A stretch of 64,000 nucleotides of DNA from positions 124,001-188,000 of the forward strand of contig JAUPSS010000009.1 of assembly GCA_040285825.1 (NCBI GenBank), given 5' to 3'. The notes beneath the pieces were generated by a model that saw only the letters and a list, made by a program, of their open reading frames with translations, searched no databases and was not told the origin of the DNA. Source of the stretch: Eukaryota sp. TZLM1-RC (lineage: Eukaryota; Metamonada: BaSk clade). This document shows, in pieces, positions 1-10,171 of this stretch (position 1 is its first letter; the number at the start of each line of letters is the position of its first letter). The translations under genes and the position numbers were made by a program.

Positions 1-2
1 AT

Positions 3-404
3 TTTAAACTCAATTTAGATTGGCATTGGTCAATTTGTGATTCTACTCTCGCAGCAATTATCAAGACCGTGCCAACTGCTGAACTTTCCTTCTATGGTGA
101 AGCTTCTGTCAGACTCTTCATTGTTAAGGCTGGGGCTAGGTTAAGTGCCGGCTTTGATTTCTCACTCATTCCAGAGGCTTTCATTCATGGCACAGAATGC
201 AGGGCCGGATTCAATGTCAAAACTATGCATAACCCTCTTTTCATTGATCTCAATATCTTTTTGTTCCATAGACATTGTACAGCACATTTTTCCAAGTTAA
301 AGGTCAAATGTAGATGGAAGGAGGCTGCTAAAAAGTCACTGTTTCATTGGAGTTTACCTGCTAAGGAACATTTAGTTCATGAGCAAAGCTGGAAAATTCA
401 ATAA
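3..404 (+). CDS. C-terminal end of unrecognised surface-type protein (cut by window edge)
   Basis: The frame is open from the first bases of the window to a TAA at 402-404, so only the last 133 residues are present and the start lies outside. The segment alternates short hydrophobic and glycine/alanine-rich stretches, for example GEASVRLFIVKAGARLSAG, which resembles beta-rich repeats of large extracellular or secreted protist proteins. I do not recognise a named family. The tail is basic (KLKVKCRWKEAAKK). A large secreted or surface protein is inference from composition only. The exact N-terminus and function cannot be judged from this piece. Confidence 0.5.
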   Translation, partial: FKLNLDWHWSICDSTLAAIIKTVPTAELSFYGEASVRLFIVKAGARLSAGFDFSLIPEAFIHGTECRAGFNVKTMHNPLFIDLNIFLFHRHCTAHFSKLKVKCRWKEAAKKSLFHWSLPAKEHLVHEQSWKIQ

Positions 405-1476
405 TTAGACTTTCATGTCCATAAATACTGTTTATATGTTTATATTGTATTGTTGACATGGTTAAGCAACACATGGTATGGTAATTGTTGATCCAATCGA
501 ATGTTATATTGACAAAACTAACTAGATAGAAAGATGAATCATGGTGGCAAAATTTATAGAACATATGCTTATCAGTAATACAACAAACCCTCTACAACTG
601 CAACCTCTTTTCCCTCCTCGTTTGCAACAATGTCAAAACATTTTTCTATTACTTTTTGGTTCCAGCTATGTTAGGAAATGAAGTGTTTGAACATCAGCAA
701 ACAATATTCGATGAATTTCTCATCAAGAAAAACAGAAAGAAACAGATGAAGTTGTAAAACTTGATTGATTGGACCATACCTGGGATATACAAGTACATTA
801 TCTTTTTTGTATTTTTGTATCTGTATCTTGTAACCTGGTACTGCTTTGAGTTTGATATCAATAATAAATAGATAATTAATAATAGTTTCTGATGTTGTAA
901 GGTACATTTAAAGGGTCTGAATTAAATATTGTGGATAGATGAGTAAACAGTAGTTTAATCACTATACATTCGGTGTTTTTGCCAGGTTTGGAGTCGTGTT
1001 TTAGAATTTGAGTATAAATATAGTATATATAAATATAAATATAAATAGATAGTATATAAAGTGCCTCTTGTTTCTATCGATGATAGTTTGTTATTGTTAG
1101 CCTTGGATGGCTGTTGTTATAGTTTATGAGTTATTTGTATTATGTTACAGTTCATTCTATAATTGCGCTCTAACGCTTAAACTGAAGGAATTGCATTTAC
1201 CTTTCGAATAAATTTCATTACTTTTACCACTACTTTTTGGTATGAACTCTCACCACAGGTTATCATTAATGGCTGTTGACTTTGAAGGACCTTCTCTAGC
1301 TGCAAGGTCTATATCTGCAGTGGTTTCTTCTGGTCCCGACCCATTGCAGAGATTACTGTATTTGAGTAGTGCGAAAATCGAAATATCAACTACAGATTAA
1401 TTCAAATTTTCAACACTGCTCAAATCTATATTGGTTGATGTAAACATTCTATACAGAATAATTATAGGTGTATTCA
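405..1476. other. Intergenic region, AT-rich
   Basis: About 1.07 kb with no convincing gene. It includes a very AT-rich run of TATA/ATAAA repeats around 1010-1065. The short open frames on either strand show no family resemblance. Confidence 0.6.
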
Positions 1477-1486
1477 GTATTAAGAA

Positions 1487-2093
1487 GTTAGAGACATTGT
1501 TTTCATTATGGCACAAACTGCAAGACTATCGTGTACCAAAGAGCCTCTGCTGAAGGAAACACTTTCTCTGAATAATTGTGGTTCTGATGATAGAGGTGAT
1601 GTATACTGTGATTGGATTGATAACTCTGAAGCTATTGTTGACTTTGTCTCATGTAATCTTACAAATGATACTTTGGTTCAAAGAAGAAAACTTAATCCTG
1701 TGAGTTCTCTTGATTTTAAAGCAAAAGAAAAACATAGAAAATATGATAAAGATATTGAAGAAGCTAATGCTAGTAGAAATACACAGCTAGTTTATATTGC
1801 TTTCCCATTTTCGATAAACGGAGGACTATCAGTAGAAGCAGAAACTTTTTTGAATGACTTCCAAAAAATGGTTCAAGAAAAAACAATGAAACAATTTGAT
1901 ATTTTTTTATGGCGTTCTTGGATTCAATTTGCCATTATTAATAGATTACCTCGGTTTTTCAATAGAATTAGAAAAGCTTTAGCTAGACATCAACCAGATC
2001 AAGATTTTGTAGAGGAAATCTTGGTTCAATGATATTCGTCCAATTAGTTATGAATTAATTGAATTAAGTGTACATGTTCAATAAATATTTTTC
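1487..2093 (+). mobile_element. 5'-truncated non-LTR retrotransposon, family R1 (CCHC/RLE 3' end)
   Basis: A 607 bp fragment flanked by a perfect 10 bp direct repeat GTATTAAGAA (1477-1486 and 2094-2103), which fits target-primed reverse transcription with 5' truncation. It carries the C-terminal ORF 1508-2032 and a short 3' UTR that ends near AATAAATATTT. The same 3' UTR is seen near 11180, 17530, 49180 and 49890. The protein has the restriction-like endonuclease layout of R2/CRE/NeSL-type elements: RGDVYCDWID, then IVDFVSCN, a basic KEKHRKYDK stretch, then FPFSING. In longer copies a CxC...HxxxC zinc knuckle precedes it. Reverse transcriptase is not in this copy. The family names R1-R3 are mine, used only inside this annotation. 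Confidence 0.8.
1508..2032 (+). pseudogene. RLE-domain C-terminal fragment of R1 retrotransposon protein
   Basis: A 174-residue open frame covering the end of the element polyprotein. The conserved acidic and basic positions of a PD-(D/E)XK-type nuclease can be seen: Asp in GDVYCDWID, Asp in IVDFVSCN and Lys in KEKHRKYDK. Because the copy lacks the zinc knuckle and the whole reverse transcriptase it is a dead fragment, although this stretch has no stops. The ATG used here lies inside the ancestral protein and is not a true start. Confidence 0.75.
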
Positions 2094-2103
2094 GTATTAA
2101 GAA

Positions 2104-2572
2104 AAGTCAACATTTCAGTCAAGTTGATAGTCTGCAACAATACCAATGAAGAGGAATTCATTAGATCTTGTTTAATTTTCAATCGAATTTATTTGCTACT
2201 CATACCGAATTCTTTTATATCTGATTTAACTTATCAGAATTTTGTTTAATGATGAATTATTGTATTTAATCCACTAAGATCACTGGGTGTGACACCATAC
2301 ATTTCATGACAAAATGAATTAACAAAAGAGTGGGGTAAAACAGTGAATCTGGCGTGAAATGACATAGGAATGTTAACATTGCTCTAAAAATGTGCAGGGT
2401 TACCCACTTTCGTATTCATGATGTTTATAGAACAGACATACTACAAAGGTGTGTGAGAGTGGAGAAAAAAGTGAAGAACATTAGTTGTTAATCAATTAAT
2501 TAGTCAGCATGGATTGAAACATAAACTTTTTTTGAGTTACCAATAAACAATTTACTAAAACCACAACACAAG
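2104..2572. other. Intergenic region with dispersed repeat copy
   Basis: No gene was seen. Bases 2337-2410 are recognisably similar to 39174-39247 (shared blocks AAAACAGTGAAT, TGTTAACA and GCTCTAAA). The rest is AT-rich 3' flank of the exchanger gene on the minus strand. Confidence 0.5.
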
Positions 2573-3887
2573 CTAGTTCAACACAATCAGGTCAAAACTA
2601 ACGTAAGCAACATACCCTATAACAAACACCACGCCCAAAGACCTACGCAACTTGAACCTTGTGAAGCAAAATCCAATAAAACTCAAGGCTGTGATACCAA
2701 GTGTTATCATTGCGTCCAAGACCAAACCTTCAGTTTCGATAACCAAAACTTGGCCAGGGTAGATGTAAACATAAATGAACCAAGGTACTGCCAAAGCAAG
2801 GGTTGACACAAAGACATTAGAGCCAAATACGTTGCTTATGACAGAGTTACCCATACCATTTCTAACTGCTGCAACAGAAGTGAAAACTTCAGGAAGACAA
2901 GAAAAGGCAGCGAGTAGGGTCAGTCCTTCTACTTCATCTGATATACTTAACATTTCACCAATTTCAGCTACAGCTTCCACAACTACATATTCTACGACAC
3001 CAATAAAAGCAATGGAAAACAAAAGAGTGAGTGGCCAAAACTTTCTAGTTTTGCGAGAAGTACATGGAGGTATTGTCACTAATTGAACCAAAACAATTGG
3101 CAACGTAAAGAAGTACCACAGCTTGTGTAACACACCTCTAGGGACAGAAAGTAGGTCAGTAACATGATGTTGATGCTCATGGTCAAGCAAAGCCTTTCTG
3201 TCTGTATTCTCTGCATTAACAGTATAACGAACTTCAGGGAATGACTCTTTCAAAGATTCTAAACTTGATTCTCTCCTTTTGAATATCAACCGATTAAAAA
3301 AATCAAAATATTTCTTGCTGAAAAGCAAGGCAAGAACAAAAATGATATAAATTATCAGCAAAACTAAAGGTTCAACTTTGGTGATAGTTTCTCCAGCAAG
3401 ACACCAAAGTAAAACTAAGATTGATATAATTAGGAAGAATGTTTCACGTAACAAAACCCTCCAATCAATTAAGAGGGGTACACTGAGAGCGACAGCGGAG
3501 ACTCCTAATGCAAAGCTGAAGTCAGTAATCAGGGTGGAAAACACACAGAATGTTGAAAGCAGAGGCCCCTATGCAGTTAGTTAAACCCGTTTCTGAGTGT
3601 TCAATAAATAACCCAATGACAGATGAAAACAACTCAGGTATAGAAGTTGCAAGAGCTAAGAATAATGCACCCGCGACATCATCAGCAACACCAAGCTTAC
3701 GAATAATAATAAGGAGAGCAGGACATAGATAATGTTCACAAATATAAGCGATGAATATCACAACATAAGATACTATTGCTAGAAGAGTCAAAAGACGAGG
3801 TACATCTATCATTGGAGAAAGGTATCTCCATTGGTTATCATTTTTGTCAATTGGGATTTCTTTGGAAATCTTTTGGAAAGTTTCCAC
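2573..3887 (-). CDS. K+-dependent Na+/Ca2+ exchanger-like membrane protein (NCKX/SLC24 type)
   Basis: A cation/Ca2+ exchanger of the CaCA superfamily with two alpha-repeats. Exon 1 is 3887-3547 and exon 2 is 3515-2573, joined over a 31 nt intron. Alpha-1 reads DDVAGALFLALATSIPELF then CIGASAFNIL and continues across the splice into FALGVSAVALSVP. Alpha-2 reads EGLTLLAAFSCLPEVFTS then SNVFGSNVF and VPWF, which is the NCKX pattern. About ten hydrophobic segments with a hydrophilic loop near residues 195-235 fit the fold. The upstream ATG at 3887 gives 427 residues. An internal ATG at 3812 gives 402 and would leave 91 bp to the divergent PFK gene instead of 16, so I prefer 3812 but list the longer form. 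Function in Ca2+ export from cytosol is by family. Confidence 0.85.
3516..3546 (-). other. 31-nt intron in the NCKX-like gene
   Basis: Minus-strand sequence starting GTGTGT and ending CTTCAG, with TACTGAC just before the acceptor as a possible branch site. Removing it restores an uninterrupted alpha-1 repeat (SAFNIL joined to FALGVSAVAL). Without splicing the frame ends at a stop directly after SAFNILCVFHPDY. Confidence 0.85.
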
Positions 3888-3903
3888 CCATTTTTGTCAG
3901 ACA

Positions 3904-5475
3904 ATGTCTGTTGTTCGTGATACATCGAATTACTCCCCATTACAAGTTGCCCGTCTAGTATATGACACACCTATTCCAGATGTGCTCAAGGGTAGTTGTA
4001 AAATCGAAGACGTCCCCGTCTCTGCGATCTCTGATCCTGCGATTGCAAAGTACTTCCCACATACTATTAACTCCAAGAAAGTTCGTATAGTCTCCTCCGA
4101 TTCGCCCTCCATGTCTCCTGCTCTCCGTGTTGGTGTTGTACTTTCTGGTGGTCAAGCTCCTGGTGGCCACAATTGTATTTCGGGTCTCTTTGATGGTTTA
4201 AAAGCCATTAACCCCGAATCTACCCTTTATGGGTTTCTTGGAGGCCCGTCCGGAATCCTTGAACAAAAGTACATTGAACTCACTGCTGAATATATTGCTC
4301 CTTTCCGTAACCAAGGTGGCTTTGACATTATTGGTTCTGGACGTACGAAAATCGAATCATCTGGTGATTTTGCCAAGGCCGCTGAATGTGCCAAAACCAT
4401 GGAACTAGATGCCATTATTGTCATTGGTGGAGATGATTCTAACACTAATGCTGCTAACTTGGCTGAATACTTCCGTGCAAATCAACTCAAAACCTCAGTC
4501 ATTGGTCTTCCAAAAACCATTGATGGAGACCTCAAGAACAAGGATATTGAAATATCTTTTGGTTTCCACACCGCTTGTATGGTGTACTCTGAATTGATTG
4601 GGAACATCCAAACTGATTGCAACTCGGCTAAAAAATATTATCATTTCATCAGACTCATGGGTAGAGCTGCTTCTCATATTGCCTTGGAATGTGGTCTCCA
4701 AACTAGGCCAAACATGGTTATCATTTCTGAAGAAGTTTTGGCCAAGAACTGGTCACTTCACGATGTAGTCAATCAGATTGCTGACATGGTTGAAAAGAGA
4801 GCAGAAATTGGAAAGAACTTTGGTGTAATTCTAATTCCTGAAGGTCTCATTGACTTTATTCCTGAAATCTCAAAGCTTATTGGTGAATTAAACGACATTT
4901 TATCTGGAACCTCTGAGACTGTTACTAATGATTTGGTACGTTCCAAGCTCTCTGCCGCCTCGCTTGCTGCATTTGACTTCCTTCCTGGGAATATTCAAAG
5001 TCAGTTGATGCTTGACCGTGACCCCCATGGTAATGTCCAAGTTTCCCGTATTGAAACTGAAAGACTTTTGATTGAGCTTGTTTCGCGAGAAATGCAGACC
5101 AGACAATCGTTCAAGGGTAAATTCAATGGACTATCTCATTTCTTTGGTTATGAAGGGCGTTGTTCCCTTCCCACCAACTTTGATTCCAAATACTGTTACG
5201 TTTTGGGGAGGACTGCTGCTATCCTAACTGCCAATGGATGTACTGGTATGATGGCCCAAGCATGTGATCTGACTAAGCCCACTGAAGAATGGATTGTTGG
5301 TGGAGTTCCCATTGCTACTATGTGTGGAGTTGAAAGAAGAAAGGGTAAGGATGTCCCAGTGGTCACCAAGGCTTTAGTCCTTTTGGAAGATCCTCCCTTC
5401 AAGTACTTGTGTCAAGAACGTGAGGGATGGGCTCTCACGGATTGTTATAGAAACCCTGGTCCCATTCAGTTTTAG
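3904..5475 (+). CDS. Pyrophosphate-dependent 6-phosphofructokinase (PFP)
   Basis: Phosphorylates fructose 6-phosphate using pyrophosphate, a reversible glycolytic step typical of anaerobic protists and plants. The 523-residue length fits long-type PFP. Visible motifs are the N-terminal SPLQVARLVYDTPIP, SGGQAPGGHN, GFLGGPSGI, GGFDIIGSGRTKIES, GGDDSNTNAA and PKTIDGDLKN. The GGDD motif and the Lys of PKTIDGDL are the signature of PPi rather than ATP use. I chose the ATG at 3904 because SPLQxARLxY normally lies close to the start. An in-frame codon at 3844 would add 20 residues unlike the family and would overlap the divergent exchanger gene. No intron is needed. Cytosolic by family. Confidence 0.95.
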   Translation: MSVVRDTSNYSPLQVARLVYDTPIPDVLKGSCKIEDVPVSAISDPAIAKYFPHTINSKKVRIVSSDSPSMSPALRVGVVLSGGQAPGGHNCISGLFDGLKAINPESTLYGFLGGPSGILEQKYIELTAEYIAPFRNQGGFDIIGSGRTKIESSGDFAKAAECAKTMELDAIIVIGGDDSNTNAANLAEYFRANQLKTSVIGLPKTIDGDLKNKDIEISFGFHTACMVYSELIGNIQTDCNSAKKYYHFIRLMGRAASHIALECGLQTRPNMVIISEEVLAKNWSLHDVVNQIADMVEKRAEIGKNFGVILIPEGLIDFIPEISKLIGELNDILSGTSETVTNDLVRSKLSAASLAAFDFLPGNIQSQLMLDRDPHGNVQVSRIETERLLIELVSREMQTRQSFKGKFNGLSHFFGYEGRCSLPTNFDSKYCYVLGRTAAILTANGCTGMMAQACDLTKPTEEWIVGGVPIATMCGVERRKGKDVPVVTKALVLLEDPPFKYLCQEREGWALTDCYRNPGPIQF

Positions 5476-5939
5476 TATGTATATTTTTATTAACTTATCA
5501 CAGTGGTCCCACCTCGGAAGATATTGCGGTTACCTTGGCTCTTGAACGCTCTTAGAATTTTGGAATTTTTTGCTAGTTTTGTGATTTTTAAAGGTCTAGT
5601 TTTATCTGTTTTAGTCCCTCAACTGTTTCTACATGCTTACAAAAGTTTGATCAATGTTGTTCCGCCACAGACAATATTGTTAAATGCAAATGGAAGAATG
5701 ACTTACAAGACATGCAGCAATTGTTTCTATATTGGTATCAACAATGGTTGATGTTCACAAGCATTGAGTCTACCAAATTTAAATGTTAAAGTTTGGAGAA
5801 TTCTAATTTAAATCACTAATTGTATTTCCAAAGCTAGTATTTGAATGCATATATTAGTTGATAATGAAAATTAATGAAAAAACAACAAAAAGAACTGTAC
5901 ACAAACCAAACTAAATACAAAGACATTTAAAAAACTAAT
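5476..5939. other. Intergenic region between PFP and ligase fragment
   Basis: Convergent 3' flanks. The weak open frame at 5503-5751 starts with GTG and resembles nothing known, so I do not call it a gene. Confidence 0.5.
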
Positions 5940-6520
5940 TTAGAGGAATACACTGTCAACGATATTTCTTTGCTGAAACTTCATCCAAATTTGATAAAGA
6001 TCCTTCTCCTCACACCTAAACTCACATTTTTTCATTAATAAAAGACAAAACCATTTGTGCTCTTTTGGCGAGAACTTAGTTAACAAAGTTTTAATGGTTT
6101 CCAGTCTTGACTCTGAATCTTGATTAGGAAAATCATCAATAATACTGGCAACTTCTTGTACTGAAAGCAAACTTCCTTCTGTTTCAAACGGTCCGCTCTG
6201 GAAGAGGTGCTCCAGTAAAGCAGGAAAATGAATTCCGAGTGAAGTAGCGGCTAATTCAATCAGCTTCAGTCCCCGTAGTTGCGGGACAGCGGAGATATAT
6301 GAATCAAACAGTTGATGCTCACTGGCAGTGGGAGAAGAGTGTAATGAAGAGAATAATAGATTGTTAAACAAGGAGAAATCACGGGGATATCTTGATTGGA
6401 CAAAGGACCAAAACTGAAACAGTAAACGAGAGGCTTCATCTGCGTTCCTTGTTTTGAGTTTCTCCAGTACATTATGGCAAAAGGACCTAAAAGGTAGACC
6501 ATTTTCTGAGGGGTAAACCA
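5940..6520 (-). pseudogene. DNA ligase IV-like N-terminal domain, catalytic part missing
   Basis: The frame encodes about 193 residues from the ATG at 6520 (MVYPSENGLPFRSFC); the same frame extends upstream to 6614. It matches the DNA-binding N-terminal domain of eukaryotic DNA ligase IV in layout: FRSFCHNVLEKLK, a central block, GSLLSVQEVASIIDDF, then KTLLTKFSPKEHKWFCLLL, which corresponds to the conserved segment ending EQKWLIRMI in ligase IV. The frame stops at 5940 after DSVFL, well before any KxDG adenylation motif, and no continuation appears in the next 460 bp. Either it is a truncated relic or a stand-alone N-terminal protein. Ligase IV seals breaks in end joining, but this product cannot ligate. 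Confidence 0.6.
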
Positions 6521-6629
6521 TGGTAACAGATATTGCTGATAACAATGAAATAAGCTTCCTTTTTACCCCGATGTAGAGGGACTGAGAGGGAATTGAGAAT
6601 TTTCTCCTTATCACCTTTTTGAACCTTCA

Positions 6630-6726
6630 TTTCAGCTTTGTTATCTCTTGGGAGCGTTTATGAAAGAAAAACCTCCAGTCAATTCTTCATGGCTGACTTG
6701 GGTTATGAAGACATAGAATTTTAACC
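6630..6726 (+). repeat. Left arm of a 95-bp inverted repeat
   Basis: Bases 6630-6726 are the reverse complement of 6981-7076 with roughly 85 to 90 percent identity by eye and 254 bp between the arms. Both arms keep the same reading frame (ALLSLG...YERKTSSQFF...ADxxYEDIEF), and several differences are silent. They therefore look like two copies of a gene fragment in opposite orientation and not a simple hairpin element. Confidence 0.75.
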
Positions 6727-6980
6727 TGGTCATATAGTTTGTTTTGTATTGGAATAAATAACAAAGTAGATAAAAAAATTTGAACCTTCAAGAAACTTTT
6801 CTCTTTGTAGGTATACTGATCTATTTTCACCATTTACATGTGTTTCCATCACGGCCAACATGTATAATGCAGCTATTTCATCTTGATTTCACAAAAACTC
6901 ATACCGTGTTTGTAAAAACTTTGGCAATTTTGCCATTTTTTTGTTAAATTTTGATTTATTTCAAAAAAACTTACGACAAA

Positions 6981-7076
6981 GTTGAAATTCTATATCTTCG
7001 TAAGCCATATCAGCCAAGAAGAATTGACTGGAAGTTTTTCTTTCATAAAAGCGTCCAAGAGATAACAAAGCTGAAA
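6981..7076 (-). repeat. Right arm of the 95-bp inverted repeat
   Basis: Partner of 6630-6726. On the minus strand it lies in an open frame 7155-6961 (64 codons) containing GRFYERKTSSQFFLADMAYE. I do not recognise the source protein. Confidence 0.75.
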
Positions 7077-7900
7077 CTGTTATAAGCTGAAGATAATAAG
7101 GGAACAGCGCCTTTGAAAATTGAAAATACAATTCAGTTTTGCCATTTCGTCCCAAAAAATTAAAAGTTAAAAATTAATTCGAAGCTCATCATTTTAACAG
7201 GACCTCTGAACCCACCTTTCTAAACTTAATTCTGAAACTCCCCCTCTCCCTTTGGTGGATGCTTAGAATTTCATTTTGTTCATTGTTACCAGTCTCCAAT
7301 CCCAAACACCGGCTGTAAAAGATCTTTCGCTAAGCAAGTGCCATAAATGTTTCAAACTTGCAACTTTTGGAGTTTATCTTGGATAGAGTTGCCTCCTTTT
7401 CTGCTACAGATTCAGTACATCTGGGTTTCGCGTTAAATATGTAAAATATATTAGTTTCTTATAAACTAATAGTGTTTTAAAGAGTTTGATACAATATGCT
7501 GTTCATTAGATCTATTCTTTTTTGTTGAACTTCAAACAGTTTCTAATCCTTTTGGTACATTGGTCTTTTTGGTACTGTTTTCTATCATTTTATTAGTGTA
7601 ATGGAACATAATGTCCCGTACTTTTCGTAATAGGGGGGCCAAATGATGCACCAAGCCTTCAGTGGATGTTTTATGACCTCGTCCATAATATTTTCTTTGG
7701 AGCTCTCAACAATGACCAAACCAGCTTTTTGTAGTTCAGAGTATTTCTATACAAAAAAGTACCTACTGTTCTTCAAATCTCTTTGAATTGTGAGTGTTTG
7801 GATATCTTCAATTCAAGGGTCAATGGTTCTTGATTGGAGTTTTTCCCTTATCTCAATTTCCCTACATTAAACAACTTATCTTTTTTACATATTATATAAC
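7077..7900. other. Intergenic region upstream of RhoGEF
   Basis: About 820 bp without a supported gene. It ends in a TTTTTTACATATTATATAAC stretch directly before the RhoGEF ATG, which may be the core promoter or initiator. Confidence 0.4.
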
Positions 7901-9427
7901 ATGACCCATTCAGATCCTGACACTCAAAAAAAGGCAAAAAAGAGACGCTTTGCCATTGTTGAGCTATGTCAAACCGAGATTCGTTATTGCCGTGACATCA
8001 AAGTGCTTGAACTTGACATTCTACTCCCACTCTCTAATCTCCTTCGAAAATCATCATCTTCCATAGCCATTGCAGCATTGGGTCCTGTTGATCGAATATT
8101 GGCAGCTTTACGCAATATTCGTAGCCTTAACCGCATTTTACGTCGTTCTCTACGTAACAGAATCCCTCCCGAAGCCCTATCTGACACTGCTCAACAATCA
8201 TCATCCTCTGTTGAACCATTAGAGTCCGATGGTGAAGACCTGGCAGCCATGGAAGAAGTCAAGGAATCTGGCGTAGATGAAGTGGGTCCTGTCAATCTGT
8301 GGTCTATTGCTTCAGTTTTCCAGCAAATAACTCCATTTTTAAAGTTTTACACAACATATATTGCCCAGTTTGAAAAGGTAACAGAATGTCTTGCTGATTG
8401 TCGCCGTACGTCCAGATCAACAAGAAAAATTAATGAAGGGATAAGTGAAATAGAGTCCAACCCATCACTTCGAGGACTTGACGTTTCCTCTTTCCTCATC
8501 ATGCCAGTGCAAAGGGTTCCAAGGTATAGATTGTTGCTTGAAGCCGTTCTTAAACAAACTCCAATGGAACACCCAGATTTTGAAGGTGTTTTCTCAGCAC
8601 TAGAGGCTGTCAAAGCAGTGGCGAATGGTGTAAATGAAAAACTAAAGGAATGGGAAGATCGATTAAAGATTATAGATATTGAACGGCAACTCACGTTTGG
8701 CATGGGGGTCGATTCCAGTTCGATTCCCAAGCTTATACAACCACATAGAAGACTTATAAAGGAAGGTTTCCTTAAGAAATTATCAAGAAGGGGGACTTTA
8801 CAGCCAAAAAGAGTGATTTTATTTAATGATTTGCTAATGTATTGTGGTGGGAAGAATCTGTGGACGTTTGGGAGATACTTTGAATCTTGGTTTGTAACTG
8901 ATGATGCTTCGGGCAGTGGTTTTGACTTTGGATTTACCATTCACACTAGCGATAAAACTTTCACTCTCTACGCCGAAGCTCAATCAATAGTAGAAGAATG
9001 GCGTGGTCTATTGGAGAATCTTGCTCGAGCCCATGTTGGATTGAGAGGCCTTGCTGCTGCTGTTTGGAAACCAGATACTTCTACCCAAGTCTGTCCCGGT
9101 TGTGGGGTGGGGTTTAATCTCCTAAGACGAAGGCATCACTGCAGGGCTTGTGGGGAGGTTTACTGTTCATCCTGTACTCAATGGAGAATGATTCTGAGGA
9201 CGGAAACCGTACCATCCCGGGTGTGTCAGAAGTGTAAAAAAGATGCAGAGGAAAGGAGGGCGGTAACGTCATCAACATCGTGTAGGTTATCAAAAATGAT
9301 TGGAAGTGACAAAGATCGGTCCAGTATGGACATTGCAGCCCCACCAGGTGTCTCTCTTTCAATTCTTTCTTATGGTAATGAGGATGTTTTTGACCACCAG
9401 TTTGATTTTCATTCGGATAGTGATTAG
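7901..9427 (+). CDS. Rho guanine-nucleotide exchange factor with DH, PH and FYVE domains
   Basis: A 508-residue exchange factor for Rho/Rac-type GTPases, expected at phosphoinositide-rich membranes. The DH domain spans about residues 15-255 and carries the diagnostic MPVQRVPRYRLLLE block at 201-214. A low-complexity acidic insertion sits near residues 95-130. A PH domain follows at about 286-378 (EGFLKKLSRRG, KRVILFNDLLMYC, final EEWRGLLE). The FYVE zinc finger at about 391-447 has CPGC at 398-401 and the ligand loop RRRHHCRACG at 409-418, then CSSC and CQKC. The domain order is that of FGD-type GEFs. No intron is needed. The C-terminal tail is unstructured and acidic. Confidence 0.95.
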   Translation: MTHSDPDTQKKAKKRRFAIVELCQTEIRYCRDIKVLELDILLPLSNLLRKSSSSIAIAALGPVDRILAALRNIRSLNRILRRSLRNRIPPEALSDTAQQSSSSVEPLESDGEDLAAMEEVKESGVDEVGPVNLWSIASVFQQITPFLKFYTTYIAQFEKVTECLADCRRTSRSTRKINEGISEIESNPSLRGLDVSSFLIMPVQRVPRYRLLLEAVLKQTPMEHPDFEGVFSALEAVKAVANGVNEKLKEWEDRLKIIDIERQLTFGMGVDSSSIPKLIQPHRRLIKEGFLKKLSRRGTLQPKRVILFNDLLMYCGGKNLWTFGRYFESWFVTDDASGSGFDFGFTIHTSDKTFTLYAEAQSIVEEWRGLLENLARAHVGLRGLAAAVWKPDTSTQVCPGCGVGFNLLRRRHHCRACGEVYCSSCTQWRMILRTETVPSRVCQKCKKDAEERRAVTSSTSCRLSKMIGSDKDRSSMDIAAPPGVSLSILSYGNEDVFDHQFDFHSDSD

Positions 9428-10171
9428 TTTGATTGTTCTATTTTGTAAATTGTTTTTAATGAACTAATTTGATTTAATTAACCTGTAAATTTATTTTCTT
9501 TTTTTAAAATTCTTTATTGTATTCAAAAAGTATAACAAAATCAAGATTTGTGTTAATGAAAGTCATCTCTCAACGACTAATTGTTTGTTGATGGTGAAAG
9601 GGTTCATTGAGTGGCATTAATTTCATTATCCACTAAACAATATAATAGCAATTGTTGTTTATTTCCAAGAATTTTCTTTGTAAACAGTATTTTCCAAGAA
9701 TTGGTTCACTTGTTGATTACAATACTTCACTTTATAAACACAATTTGGAATCACTATCTGATAAAAACTCACACCTTAAAGTATCAGTTGATCAAGTAAA
9801 GCGGGACAATCTTGCTCTACGCAATACTCGAATGAGAAGCACATATTTGAAGCACCAGATTGAACTGGTATTAACTAGAGACAATGATAAATTTACTAGA
9901 GACAATGATATAAGAATAGGGGCAGTTTGAGGTTAATTGAGGTTTTCATTTTTGTGACTTTTGAATAAACTTCGTTTTAAGAGAAATTCTGCATTGTGTT
10001 GTGTAACAATTTAATTTGATAAAATTACAGAATCGAATCAAATCCGAGACCCTCCTTTACAAAATGAAGTCATTATTGAAGGTTCGATTTTGTAAAAGTC
10101 CCACTTCATTTTCGTAATAGAAAAGGATGATTGGAAAAAACTGCAACTTAAGTCGATTCTTTCCGTTTTTA
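9428..10171. other. Intergenic region with short coiled-coil-like relic and hairpin
   Basis: A weak frame at about 9712-9930 encodes a heptad-like stretch (YKHNLESLSDKNSHLKVSVD) ending in a tandem duplication of ACTAGAGACAATGATA. It may be a decayed gene fragment. Bases 10056-10070 and 10103-10117 form an imperfect inverted repeat (about 14 bp, one bulge) 55-115 bp upstream of the WrbA ATG. Confidence 0.4.

Noticed and set aside
5503-5751. 82-codon ORF after PFP
   Set aside because: GTG start, no domain, lies in a 3' flank. Probably chance.
8347-8940. 197-codon minus-strand ORF inside the RhoGEF gene
   Set aside because: Shadow frame opposite the DH and PH coding sequence.
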